In this document: piece after piece, positions 26,205 to 36,200 of the stretch
How positions within the stretch are numbered: the first letter of the stretch is position 1
Layout: every line of letters begins with the position of its first letter
DNA from: Lachnospiraceae bacterium
GTDB taxonomy: Bacteria > Bacillota > Clostridia > Lachnospirales > Lachnospiraceae
Direction: 5' to 3'
Assembly (NCBI GenBank): GCA_017523785.1
Contig: JAFWVX010000008.1
Coordinates: 1-43,343 of the forward strand
Length of the DNA: 43,343 nucleotides
Position numbers and translations under genes: made by a program
The notes under the pieces: generated by a model
What the model was told of the DNA's origin: nothing
Seen by the model: only the letters and a program-made list of their open reading frames with translations
Database searches by the model: none

Positions 26205-27588
26205 TTACAAAGTCCTAAATGGTGATATTGATGGCGTTGAAATCAATAATGTAATTTATGATTCAAGGAAGGTTTCTAAGAATGATTTATTTGTATGCTT
26301 AAATGGTTCAAGATTTGATTCTCATACTAAAATTAATGAGGTAATTAAGAGTGGAGCAAAAGTAATAGTAGTAGAAGATGGGAATCCAAATCTTAAAGGA
26401 TTAGAGTTTGATAAAGAACTAGTTGTCATTTCTACTAAAAATACTAGAGAGGCACTATCAATTATTTCAAAGGCATATTTTGATAATTCGCCTGACAAAC
26501 TTAAAATTGTAGGAGTTACTGGAACAAAAGGAAAGACAACCACTTCGTTTATGATTAAAAATATACTTGAGGCAGCAGGACACAAAGTTGGAATGGTGGG
26601 AACAATAGGTATATTTTTAGGTGACGAACACATAATCACTGACAATACAACACCTGAAAGCTTTGTCTTATATGAAAGTTTTGCAAAAATGTTGGATTTG
26701 GGAATTGACTATGTTGTTATGGAAGTATCATCGCAGAGTCTTAAATATAATAGAGTTGATGGCATAACATTTGAATATGCAGTATGGACCAATATAGCAC
26801 CGGAGCACATTGGTGAAAACGAGCATACTGATTTTGAAGATTATATCAGTTCAAAATTAAAAATTTTTTCAAAATGTAGAAATGCAGTTATAAACTCTGA
26901 TACTGAATATTATGATAGAGTAATAGCAGAGTGTAAAAAATATAATGTCCCAACATTTGAAAAGAAGGGAAGAAGACATTTTAATCTTACAATGCCAGGC
27001 GGATATAATATAGATAATGCAAATCTTGCATGGACCTTTGGTAAGGCATTAAATATTGACGAGAGTACAATCATAAAAGCCTTAGAGAACACAATCGTTC
27101 CAGGTAGATGTGAGTTAGTATATAAGGATGATAATTTTAAAGTTATAGTTGATTTCTCTTATGAAAATAATGGTGCGCTTAAATTTTTAAATACTATAAG
27201 AGAAGAGAATCCAAAGAGAGTTGTCGCAGTATATGGCTGTGGCGGAAATAGATCTAAAGATAGACGATATGGAATGGGTGAGGTGACTGGAAAACTTGCA
27301 GACTTCATAGTACTAACTGCAGATAATTCGAGATTTGAAAAAACTATAGATATAATTGCTGATATAGAGACCACTCTTACAAAATATAAAAAGAGAGATG
27401 ATTTAGAGAATGGCTATATTATAAGAGAAGACAGAAGAGAGGCAATAGAGTATGCCATAAAGAATCATAAGAAGGGCGATGTCATCTGCGTAATGGGCAA
27501 GGGACATGAGCCACTTATGGAAATGAATGGGGAAAAGATTAGATTTTTAGATAGAGAAGTGATACTTGATATAATTAGTAAAATGTAA
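26161..27588 (+). CDS. murE: UDP-N-acetylmuramoyl-tripeptide synthetase MurE
   Basis: ATP-dependent cytosolic ligase adding the third amino acid to the peptidoglycan stem. The ATP loop GVTGTKGKTTT (residues 118-128), TTPES, EVSSQ and GKGHEPL near the end are Mur ligase landmarks. The amino-acid-selecting motif reads DNSR (388-391) instead of the DNPR of diaminopimelate enzymes. The Arg is kept, which favours meso-diaminopimelate but is not conclusive. The start is TTG 26161. GAGGAG at about 26149-26154 is well spaced from it and MKLIHSLQKI is the normal family N-terminus. That places the start 44 bases inside the upstream gene. The length of 475 is normal. Confidence 0.92.
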   Translation: MKLIHSLQKIIANLDYKVLNGDIDGVEINNVIYDSRKVSKNDLFVCLNGSRFDSHTKINEVIKSGAKVIVVEDGNPNLKGLEFDKELVVISTKNTREALSIISKAYFDNSPDKLKIVGVTGTKGKTTTSFMIKNILEAAGHKVGMVGTIGIFLGDEHIITDNTTPESFVLYESFAKMLDLGIDYVVMEVSSQSLKYNRVDGITFEYAVWTNIAPEHIGENEHTDFEDYISSKLKIFSKCRNAVINSDTEYYDRVIAECKKYNVPTFEKKGRRHFNLTMPGGYNIDNANLAWTFGKALNIDESTIIKALENTIVPGRCELVYKDDNFKVIVDFSYENNGALKFLNTIREENPKRVVAVYGCGGNRSKDRRYGMGEVTGKLADFIVLTADNSRFEKTIDIIADIETTLTKYKKRDDLENGYIIREDRREAIEYAIKNHKKGDVICVMGKGHEPLMEMNGEKIRFLDREVILDIISKM

Positions 27589-27600
27589 TAAAACAATTAA

Positions 27601-29670
27601 ATGGAAAAGACATTTGCAAGTATAATAGTAGATATCACGACAGACGCCTTAAATAAACCATTTTTATATGTGGTGCCTGATAAATTTATTGATAAGATTA
27701 AGTTGGGCGATAAGGTGGTTTTCCCATTTGGAAAAAATAATGCTGATAAAGAAGGCTTTGTTTTAGAATTACTTAACCTTGAGCAGCTAAAAGAAAAAAG
27801 TTTTTATCAAAAAGATGCTTACTTTAAAAAAGAAGATGCAATAGAAAATTTAAAATCAATAAAGGCAATAGCTACAAATAAAATAGCTGTAAGCCAGATT
27901 TTATTAAAGATTGCAATCTTCTTATGCAGAGAGTATAGTGCACCACTACCAAACTGTCTGAAGACTGTGCTTCCTGTAAAAAGGATAGTTCGGAAAAACA
28001 AAAAGCAGGTTGATGCAATATCAAAGTATAAAATTAATGATAGCGAGAAAAAGACTAGAGATGAGATTCAGCTAAATGAAGAGCAGAACTCTGTTATAGA
28101 TAGCATTGTAAATGCATATAAAACAAATGAATTTAGCGAGCATCTTATCTATGGTGTAACTGGTTCTGGGAAGACTGAAGTTTATATAAAAGTTATTGAG
28201 GAAGTGTTAAAAGATGGCAAACAGGTGATAGTTATGATACCTGAGATTGCACTGACTCATCAGACAGTCATAAGACTTAAAGAAAAATTTGAAGATAATA
28301 TTGCCATAATTCATTCTAGAATGAGTGAAGGCGACAAATATATACAGTATAAAAAATGTGAAGATAAAGAGACAGCTATACTTGTAGGACCAAGAAGCGC
28401 GATGTTTGCACCATTTGAAAATCTTGGACTTATAGTAATTGATGAGGTTAATGACCACTCATATAAATCTGACACTGTCCCAAGATATAATACTATAGAT
28501 GTGGCAAGATTTAGATGCAAGGAACAAAATGCGACTCTGATTTCACTTTCTGCAACTCCAAACATTGATTTATACTTTGAAGCAAATAAAAAAGATAGCG
28601 AAATTAAATTACATAAATTATCTAAGAGAGCAAATTCAAGCTTGCCTGAAGTAACCATAGTGGATATGAAGAGAGAGGAAAAGAACGGAAACAAATCTCT
28701 TTTTTCAAAACTGCTTATAGATAAGATAAATGATAGATTAGAAAAAAAAGAGCAGGTGATGCTCTATATGAATCGAAGAGGATACAATACAATTTTTACT
28801 TGTAAAGAGTGTGGGAAAACCTATAAATGTCCACACTGCGATGTGGCTCTTGTGTCACACTTTGATGGCATGCTTAAATGTCATTACTGTGGATATGAGA
28901 TTAGAGAGCCGATGACATGTCCAAATTGTAAATCTAAAGAGATTGAAAAATATGGAATGGGAACTGAGAAACTTGAAGAGATGTGCATAGACTTATTTCC
29001 AAATGCAAGAGTTTTAAGGATGGATAAAGATACAACCATTGAAAAGGATGGACATGATAAAATTGTTGAAAAATTTAGAAATGGTGATGCTGACATATTA
29101 ATTGGGACTCAGATGATAGTAAAAGGACATGATTTTCCAAATGTTACTCTTGTTGCTATTATGAGAGCAGATTTATCATTATATTCAGAAACATATAGGT
29201 CTGCGGAAGATACTTTTTCACTTCTTACTCAATGTGTAGGTAGAAGTGGTAGAAAAGTAAGAGGAGAGTCAATAATACAGTGTTATGATACTGATAGCTT
29301 TGTATATGAGTTAGTAAGAGAGCAAAATTTTGAAAAGTTCTATGACGATGAAATTAAAATTAGAAAAAAATTAAATTATCCACCATTCAAAAAACTTATG
29401 ACTGTTAGAGTTGGATCTGAAAACGAGGGAATGTTGAGCACCTTTATGAAGGATTTGAAAACAGTGCTTGACAATAAAAATGATACTGAGGCTATAATAC
29501 TTGGACCTACTAAAACTAATCCTGAGAAAGTTAAAGATATACATTTTAAGAAAATTATAGTAAAATGTAATACTATAGAAGAGGCTAAAAAATATAGGAC
29601 TATTTGTAGAAAGTTTAAAGAATATGCTGATAAGAAGAATTATTTAAAAATGATTTATGATATAGAATAA
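27601..29670 (+). CDS. priA: Primosomal protein N', replication restart helicase
   Basis: 3'-5' helicase that reloads the replisome at stalled forks. Order of parts: N-terminal DNA-binding region (about 1-160), Walker A GVTGSGKTE (185-193), motif II VIDEVNDHSYK, zinc-binding cysteines starting CKECGKTYKCPHC (from residue 401) and CHYCG/CPNC, then GTQMIVKGHDFPNVTLV and QCVGRSGR in the second motor lobe. At 689 residues it is shorter than the commonest size (about 730-800), mostly through a reduced N-terminus. Motif II, normally DEEH, reads DEVN (281-284), with Asp and Glu kept and the His replaced. It starts 12 bases after murE and overlaps the ABC gene by one base. Confidence 0.93.
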   Translation: MEKTFASIIVDITTDALNKPFLYVVPDKFIDKIKLGDKVVFPFGKNNADKEGFVLELLNLEQLKEKSFYQKDAYFKKEDAIENLKSIKAIATNKIAVSQILLKIAIFLCREYSAPLPNCLKTVLPVKRIVRKNKKQVDAISKYKINDSEKKTRDEIQLNEEQNSVIDSIVNAYKTNEFSEHLIYGVTGSGKTEVYIKVIEEVLKDGKQVIVMIPEIALTHQTVIRLKEKFEDNIAIIHSRMSEGDKYIQYKKCEDKETAILVGPRSAMFAPFENLGLIVIDEVNDHSYKSDTVPRYNTIDVARFRCKEQNATLISLSATPNIDLYFEANKKDSEIKLHKLSKRANSSLPEVTIVDMKREEKNGNKSLFSKLLIDKINDRLEKKEQVMLYMNRRGYNTIFTCKECGKTYKCPHCDVALVSHFDGMLKCHYCGYEIREPMTCPNCKSKEIEKYGMGTEKLEEMCIDLFPNARVLRMDKDTTIEKDGHDKIVEKFRNGDADILIGTQMIVKGHDFPNVTLVAIMRADLSLYSETYRSAEDTFSLLTQCVGRSGRKVRGESIIQCYDTDSFVYELVREQNFEKFYDDEIKIRKKLNYPPFKKLMTVRVGSENEGMLSTFMKDLKTVLDNKNDTEAIILGPTKTNPEKVKDIHFKKIIVKCNTIEEAKKYRTICRKFKEYADKKNYLKMIYDIE

Positions 29671-31403
29671 TGTTTAATGTTTTTAAAAATAGTATAGCTA
29701 AAGTAAAGAAAGAATCCATATTGTCAATGGTTTTCATTTTATTTGAGACTGGATTTGAGATAATTGTTCCTTTTATGATGGCAAAATTAATTGACCTAGG
29801 CATCGAAAGTAGCAATATGTCTAATGTTATTAGATATGGATTAATTATTATTGCACTTGTCATTGGACAATCACTTTCTGGAATTTTCTGTGCAGTATTT
29901 GCAGTTAAGGCTGGAACAAAATTTGCATATGATTTAAGAGAAAGATTGTTTAGAAAACTACAAACTTTTGCATTTGCTAACATTGATAAGTTCTCAACAG
30001 GATCGCTTGTTACAAGAAGCACTACTGATATTGCAAATGTTCAGAGGTCGTTTCAGATGGTTATAAGAGGTGCGCTTAGATCTATATCTATGTGTATCTT
30101 TTCATTATATTTTGCTTATAGGGTAAATGCTGAGATTGCAAGATGTCTTACATTTTTGATTCCGATTATAATTATTTCATTTGTATTTTTATCAAAACTT
30201 GCGATGCCTATTTTTGAAAAAATGTTTAAGGCATTTGACTCACTCAATAATATAATGTCTGAAAATATTCATGGTATAAGAGTTGTAAAAACATTTAATA
30301 GAGAAGATTATGAATTTCATAAGATGGAGAAATCAGCTGATGATATATATAATTATTCAGTAAAAGCTGAATCGTATGTTGCCCTTTGGGACCCATTTAT
30401 GAATATAACAGTTTATACCATATTGATAATTATTTCTTGGCTTGGGGCAAAAGCAATCATCGCATCAGGAAATAATCCAGATCTTGGGCTAACTACAGGA
30501 AAACTTATGAGTTTAATAACATATGGTTTGCAAATGCTTATGAGCCTTATGTTTATGAGTATGATATATGTAATGCTTATTATTTCTTCTGCATCAATAC
30601 TTAGAGTTAAAGAAGTGCTTGTTGAAGAACCGCTCATAAAAGATCCTGAAAATCCGATATATAATGTTGAAAATGGTGAGATAGAATTTAGAAATGTAAG
30701 TTTTAAATATCGAGAAAATGCAAAGCATAGAACATTAAAAGATATTAATTTAAAAATCAATAGTGGAGAGACTATAGGTATAATAGGTGGGACTGGGTCA
30801 GGAAAATCAAGTATAGTAAATCTTATACCAAGACTTTATGATGTTACAGATGGTGAAGTTATTGTGGGTGGTCATAATGTAAAAGAGTATGATTTAAATG
30901 TTTTGAGAAAATCTGTAGGTATAGTTCTTCAAAAAAATATTTTATTTTCAGGAACAATAGCAAGCAATTTAAGATTTGGAAATGAAAATGCGACTATAGA
31001 AGATATGAGAGAAGCCTGCGATATTGCATCTGCTCTTGAATTTATAGAAGAAAAGCCTGAAGGCTTTGATGCAAAGGTAGAGCAAGGAGGGACTAATTTT
31101 TCGGGAGGCCAGAAACAAAGACTTTCTATAGCAAGAACTATACTTAAGAAACCAAAGATTATTATATTTGATGATTCTACTTCTGCGGTTGATACAAAAA
31201 CTGATGCAAGAATACGAAATGGACTTAAAACAAAGTTGCCTAACACTACAAAAATTATTATTTCACAAAGAATTATATCTATAAAAGAATGTGACAAGAT
31301 TGCTGTTGTTGATAACGGAAGAATTATTGCATATGATAGTCATGAGAATTTATTAAAAAATTGCGAATTATATAAAGAAATAAATGAGGTTCAAAATAGT
31401 TAA
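29670..31403 (+). CDS. ABC exporter half-transporter, degenerate ATPase site subunit
   Basis: Type IV ABC exporter half of 577 residues, with six membrane helices (about 15-310) fused to a nucleotide-binding domain. Walker A is GGTGSGKSS (373-381) and the signature is FSGGQKQRLS. The Walker B end reads IFDDSTSAVD, so the catalytic Glu is Asp502, and the switch histidine is replaced (SQRIIS, Gln533). This half therefore contributes the inactive site of a heterodimer, as in TM287/288- or BmrCD-like exporters. The partner follows after five bases. The substrate is unknown. The position just before a giant secreted surface protein is notable, but that protein has an ordinary Sec signal, so a lipid or drug substrate is equally likely. 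Confidence 0.9.
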   Translation: MFNVFKNSIAKVKKESILSMVFILFETGFEIIVPFMMAKLIDLGIESSNMSNVIRYGLIIIALVIGQSLSGIFCAVFAVKAGTKFAYDLRERLFRKLQTFAFANIDKFSTGSLVTRSTTDIANVQRSFQMVIRGALRSISMCIFSLYFAYRVNAEIARCLTFLIPIIIISFVFLSKLAMPIFEKMFKAFDSLNNIMSENIHGIRVVKTFNREDYEFHKMEKSADDIYNYSVKAESYVALWDPFMNITVYTILIIISWLGAKAIIASGNNPDLGLTTGKLMSLITYGLQMLMSLMFMSMIYVMLIISSASILRVKEVLVEEPLIKDPENPIYNVENGEIEFRNVSFKYRENAKHRTLKDINLKINSGETIGIIGGTGSGKSSIVNLIPRLYDVTDGEVIVGGHNVKEYDLNVLRKSVGIVLQKNILFSGTIASNLRFGNENATIEDMREACDIASALEFIEEKPEGFDAKVEQGGTNFSGGQKQRLSIARTILKKPKIIIFDDSTSAVDTKTDARIRNGLKTKLPNTTKIIISQRIISIKECDKIAVVDNGRIIAYDSHENLLKNCELYKEINEVQNS

Positions 31404-31408
31404 GATTT

Positions 31409-33277
31409 ATGTCAGCTAGAAGAAGAATATCAGGGGAACCTGAGAAAAAAATTAAGAAAGGAACATTACTAAGACTAATAAGCTATGTTACTCGCTATAA
31501 AGTGAGACTAGTGTTTATTTCTATTGGAATGATGGGTTCTATACTTGTAAATGTTGGCTCAAGTTTATTTCTTAAAATTGCTATAGATAATTATATAACC
31601 CCAATGCTCATGCAAGATAAAAACAATGTTGATTTTGGACCATTTAAGACTGCTATATTTGCATTTGCTGGAATGCTGGCAATTGGAGTTGTGTCGACTT
31701 TGATTTTTAGACTTTTGATGGTAAAACTTTCAAATGGAATTTTAAGAGATATAAGGGAGCAGATGTATGCAAAAATGCAAAAGCTTCCGCTGAAATATTT
31801 TGATACAAATAATGCTGGGGATATAATGTCAAGATATACCAATGACCTTGATACTTTAAGGCAGGTTATATCAGAAGCTCTGCCTCAGACTGTTAGAGGA
31901 GTAATAACATTTACAACTATTTTTATAAGCATGATGATGCTGAGCATAAACTTATTTTTAGTAGTTTTATTTATGTTTTTCGTGATGGTGCTATTTGCGA
32001 AATGGTCAGGAGATAGGTCACTAAAATCATATAGAAAAACTCAGTCAGCAATAGGCGGTCTCAATGGATATGTAGAAGAGATGGTTCTTGGTGCTAAAGA
32101 AGTAAAAGTATATTGTTATGAAGAGAGAAACATAGATGCCTTTGGTGATAAAAATAGCGAATGGGCTAAGGCTGTTGTGAAAGCGGATACATTGAGTAAT
32201 ATTGTATTTCCATTTATGAATAGTTTAGGAAATGTTTTATATGTATTTATTGCATTTGCTGGCGGTGCAATGGCTCTTAAAGGTGTAACTAATTTTACAC
32301 TTGCAGGACCCACTATTTTAACTATAGGAACAATTACTTCATTTATGACATTTACTAAAACTTTTTCATCACTAATTGGAGAACTTAGTTCACAACTTCC
32401 TTATCTTATGCAATCACTTTCTGGAGCAGAGAGAATATTTTCACTCATTGACACAAAAGAAGAGATTGATGATGGAACTTATAGACTTGAAAAAGTTGGA
32501 AAGAACACTTGGCAGTGGAATAATGGAGAGAAGACAGTTCCACTTGTCGGTAATATTGTTTTAGAAGATGTAAACTTCTCATATGTTGAGAATAAACCAG
32601 TGCTTAAACATATAAATGTGTATGCTGATAAAGGGCAAAAGGTTGCGCTTGTAGGGGCAACTGGTGCTGGGAAAACAACTATTACAAATCTCATAAATAG
32701 ATTTTATGAGATCGATAATGGAACAATAACTTATGATGGAATAAATGTCAGAGACATAAATAAAAAAGATTTGAGAGATTCGCTTGCAATAGTTCTTCAA
32801 GATGTTAATCTCTTCTCTGGAACTATAATGGAAAATATAAGATACGGAAAGCTAACTGCTACTGATGAAGAGTGTATAGCGGCGGCAAAACTTGTCTATG
32901 CAGATTCATTTATAGAGTTACTTCCTGATGGATATAATACAGTTATAAAAGGCGATAGTGGAGGGCTATCTCAAGGGCAAAAGCAATTAATATCAATTGC
33001 TAGAGCTGCAGTTGCTGACCCACCTTGTCTCATACTTGATGAAGCAACTTCAAGCATAGATACAAGAACAGAAAAACTTGTGCAAAAAGGTATGGACTCA
33101 ATTATGAAAGGAAGAACAGTTTTCATAATTGCACATAGACTTTCAACTATTAGAGATGCTGATGTGATAATGGTTATGAGAAATGGTGAGATAATTGAAA
33201 GAGGAAATCATGAGTCATTGCTTGAGAAAAAAGGACATTATTATGAACTTTATACTGGGATAGTGGAAATAGATTAA
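31409..33277 (+). CDS. ABC exporter half-transporter, catalytic subunit
   Basis: Second half of the heterodimer, 622 residues, with six membrane helices after a basic N-terminus and then a nucleotide-binding domain. Walker A is GATGAGKTT (416-424). Walker B LILDEATSSID has the catalytic Glu545, and the switch His576 lies in AHRLST. The signature reads LSQGQ instead of LSGGQ, the usual departure in the partner of a degenerate subunit. The complementary losses in the two proteins indicate a functional asymmetric pair. No clear ribosome binding site precedes ATG 31409, so translation probably depends on the upstream gene. Confidence 0.92.
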   Translation: MSARRRISGEPEKKIKKGTLLRLISYVTRYKVRLVFISIGMMGSILVNVGSSLFLKIAIDNYITPMLMQDKNNVDFGPFKTAIFAFAGMLAIGVVSTLIFRLLMVKLSNGILRDIREQMYAKMQKLPLKYFDTNNAGDIMSRYTNDLDTLRQVISEALPQTVRGVITFTTIFISMMMLSINLFLVVLFMFFVMVLFAKWSGDRSLKSYRKTQSAIGGLNGYVEEMVLGAKEVKVYCYEERNIDAFGDKNSEWAKAVVKADTLSNIVFPFMNSLGNVLYVFIAFAGGAMALKGVTNFTLAGPTILTIGTITSFMTFTKTFSSLIGELSSQLPYLMQSLSGAERIFSLIDTKEEIDDGTYRLEKVGKNTWQWNNGEKTVPLVGNIVLEDVNFSYVENKPVLKHINVYADKGQKVALVGATGAGKTTITNLINRFYEIDNGTITYDGINVRDINKKDLRDSLAIVLQDVNLFSGTIMENIRYGKLTATDEECIAAAKLVYADSFIELLPDGYNTVIKGDSGGLSQGQKQLISIARAAVADPPCLILDEATSSIDTRTEKLVQKGMDSIMKGRTVFIIAHRLSTIRDADVIMVMRNGEIIERGNHESLLEKKGHYYELYTGIVEID

Positions 33278-33294
33278 ATTATGGAGGCAGTTTT

Positions 33295-36200
33295 ATGAAA
33301 AGCGTTAAAAAGCGATTAGCAATACTTTTAAGTATTGCAATGGTAATGTGTAGCACATTGCCAAGTTTAGCATCTAAAAGTGATGTTTTAGACGAAACTG
33401 CTGAGTCTAAAGTTACAGAGGAATTGTGTGAAGACTTAGGACAAAATGCTGCTGAAGATATTTTAGACATTAAGACTTTGAGTGAGACTGAAGAAGAGTT
33501 AGAAGAAAAGTTAGCTGAACTAGAAGAAGATCAGGAAGAAAAGATAGACGAGGAACCAGAAGAGGACCAAGAAGAAAAGACGATAGAAGAGATTGAAGAG
33601 GAACAGGAAGAAAATACGGAGATAGAAATAGAAAATGATCTAGATGAAAAAGAAATAGAAAATAATGAAGAAATTGCAGAAGGGTCTGAAACAGAAAAAA
33701 CTGTAGAAGAGACTGACGAAACTTCAGAGATTGATGATACGTCAAAAAGTGAAGAAATCGAAGAGACTACAGAAATAAGTGAGGCAGAAGAGACAAAAAA
33801 TAATGATAATGAAACTACAACAGAAGAAACTTCAAGTGAAAATAAAGAATCATTAGATGAAGATATTGTAAAAGTTGAAGACGAAAATGTCATAGTTAGT
33901 GAAGAAAACTTGCTTGGAGCATCAACTCCTTGGTGCTATTGGTATGTTGATGAAACAGATCCAGAAAATGTAACTATTCATTATAGTAGTACTGAACCTG
34001 CCAATTATAGTTCATACCCATCGGGAAAAAAAGGAAGTGTTAGCGGTACTATGGCTTTACCAAACCCAAGTTCTGCCACTGTAAAACAATCAATTAAAAC
34101 AGCTGTGTTTGATAATGTAATAAATACTTCTGTTTATAGCGGCTGGTTTAATAGTTATTCAAATTTAACTACTATAATTAATCTTTCATATTTAAATGCT
34201 AGTAATGTGACTTCAATGAAAAATATGTTTAAGTCATGCACATCACTTACAAGTATTGATTTTCCAGCTATTAATGCAGAAAATGTAACAAATTTAAGTT
34301 ACATGTTTAGTGGTTGTACAAGTCTTGTTAGTGTAAATTTAAGCCAAGTTACATTTGACAAAGTGGAAGATATGTCATATATGTTTAAAGATTGTACAGC
34401 ACTCACAACAGTCAATTTGTCAGGTGTGTTGTCAAACTCTGTCACAAATATAAATACATCTTATATGTTTCAAAATTGTACATCACTTACTTCAATCGAT
34501 GTTAATTCAATGAATCTTAGCAATGTGTCGAATATGTCAAATATGTTTGAAGGTTGTACTGCACTTGAGTCATTAGATTTTTCAGCTACAAGTATAGCTG
34601 CTGTTAATAGAATTTCATACATGTTTAAGAACTGTATAAATCTTAAAAGTCTTAATCTTAGTAGTTTTAACACATCAAACGTAACTTATAAAACAAATAC
34701 ATTTGAAAATTGTAATGCCTTAATATCGCTTAATCTAAGTCAAAGTTTTGCAAGCATTATAAATGGATTAAAATTAACTGGTAATTGGAAAAAAACGACA
34801 TCAGACACAATATATGAATATACATCTAATAAAACCACTATACCAGCTGAGGCAGCTGAATATGAAAGAGCGTTCAAAATAACATTTGATACTAAAGGTG
34901 GTAATGCAATTACTCCAGTGTTTAAAACATATAACTCAAATTTAGATTTGCCAAATGCTGTGAGGCCTGGATTTACTTTTGAAGCTTGGTATAATGAAAG
35001 TGAGTTAAGTACACCGGTAGCGTCTCCTATTACAGTTACTCAAGATAGAACAGTATATGCTAAGTGGAGTGGTGGTGAAGGCGCTCAACTTATTTACTGG
35101 GGTATAGGCAAGAGCAGTAATACATCTAGTGGAAAGGTAAGAAGATTATATATTGCTTCTAGCGAATCTGGTGTAAGTATCTATAGTACCGAATTTAGAG
35201 GGTCGTTTGCTAATACAGCTGATTTTAATAGTGCGGAAGAAGTTCCATGGCACTTATATAGATCTGAAATTAATTATTTTAGCGTGAGTAGCAGTCAAAC
35301 ATATCCATTAATTTTTAAATCAATGGCATACTGGTTTAAAGATATGACAAAACTTATATATGCATCTGGACTTCAACAATTAACTAGATATAATGATATG
35401 CTTGAAAATATTTCTTATGCTTTTGAAGGTTGTACAAATATTAAATACGCTGGTTTTTATGTAACAAATAATTTAAAAAACATGGAATGCGCATTTAATA
35501 ATTGCAGTAGCATTAAATATGTCAATACATTAAAACGCTCTGGTGTAGCTAGTGATAGTATAAATGTTCAGTTAGAAAGTGGTGGATTTAAAGATGCTTT
35601 TAGTGGCTGCACTAGTCTTAGAAGATTAAATTTGAGATTCTTAGATTTTAGTAGTTACACAGGCGATGTATTTTCTTGTATGGGATTGTCTAATCTTGTA
35701 AGAATAAGAATAAAAGATAGTGGAAATATATTTAGTAGAATTGGTTTAAGTGGTGAATGGTGGGAATATGATTCGGGTAATAAATATACATCAAGTAATA
35801 TGCCAAATAATGTAAGACAGATTAGAAAATATGAAACATTTTCTAATACAATTTACTGGTATGTTCAAGGCAATGAAGTTCACTTATCAAGTTCAAAACC
35901 ATCTAATGCTAACTATAAAGAGGGGCACTATTTTAATGGTGATGAACCTAATGTATATGGAATGCTGCCACTTGATGAGCCAGATGATAGTAGGATAGTG
36001 CTTGATAATAACATTGTGCTTAGAAATGATGCAGGAAGTTCATTCTTTTGTAATCTTGCTAGCGCAAGAGAAATTGTCAATATGAACAAACTTAATACTA
36101 GTGCTGTAACAGACATGGAATCAATGTTTAGTGACATGGCTTTAACAAGTGTTGACTTAAGTTCTTTGGATACAAGAAATGTTGAAATTATGAATTCAAT

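Noticed and set aside
32650-32660. GTAGGGGC resembling the head of the queA repeat
   Set aside because: It encodes the Walker A start of the ABC subunit and has no palindrome after it.
33531-33893. Minus-strand Ser/Val/Phe-rich open frame
   Set aside because: Antisense of the Glu-rich segment of the giant surface protein (GAA read as TTC); no start signals.
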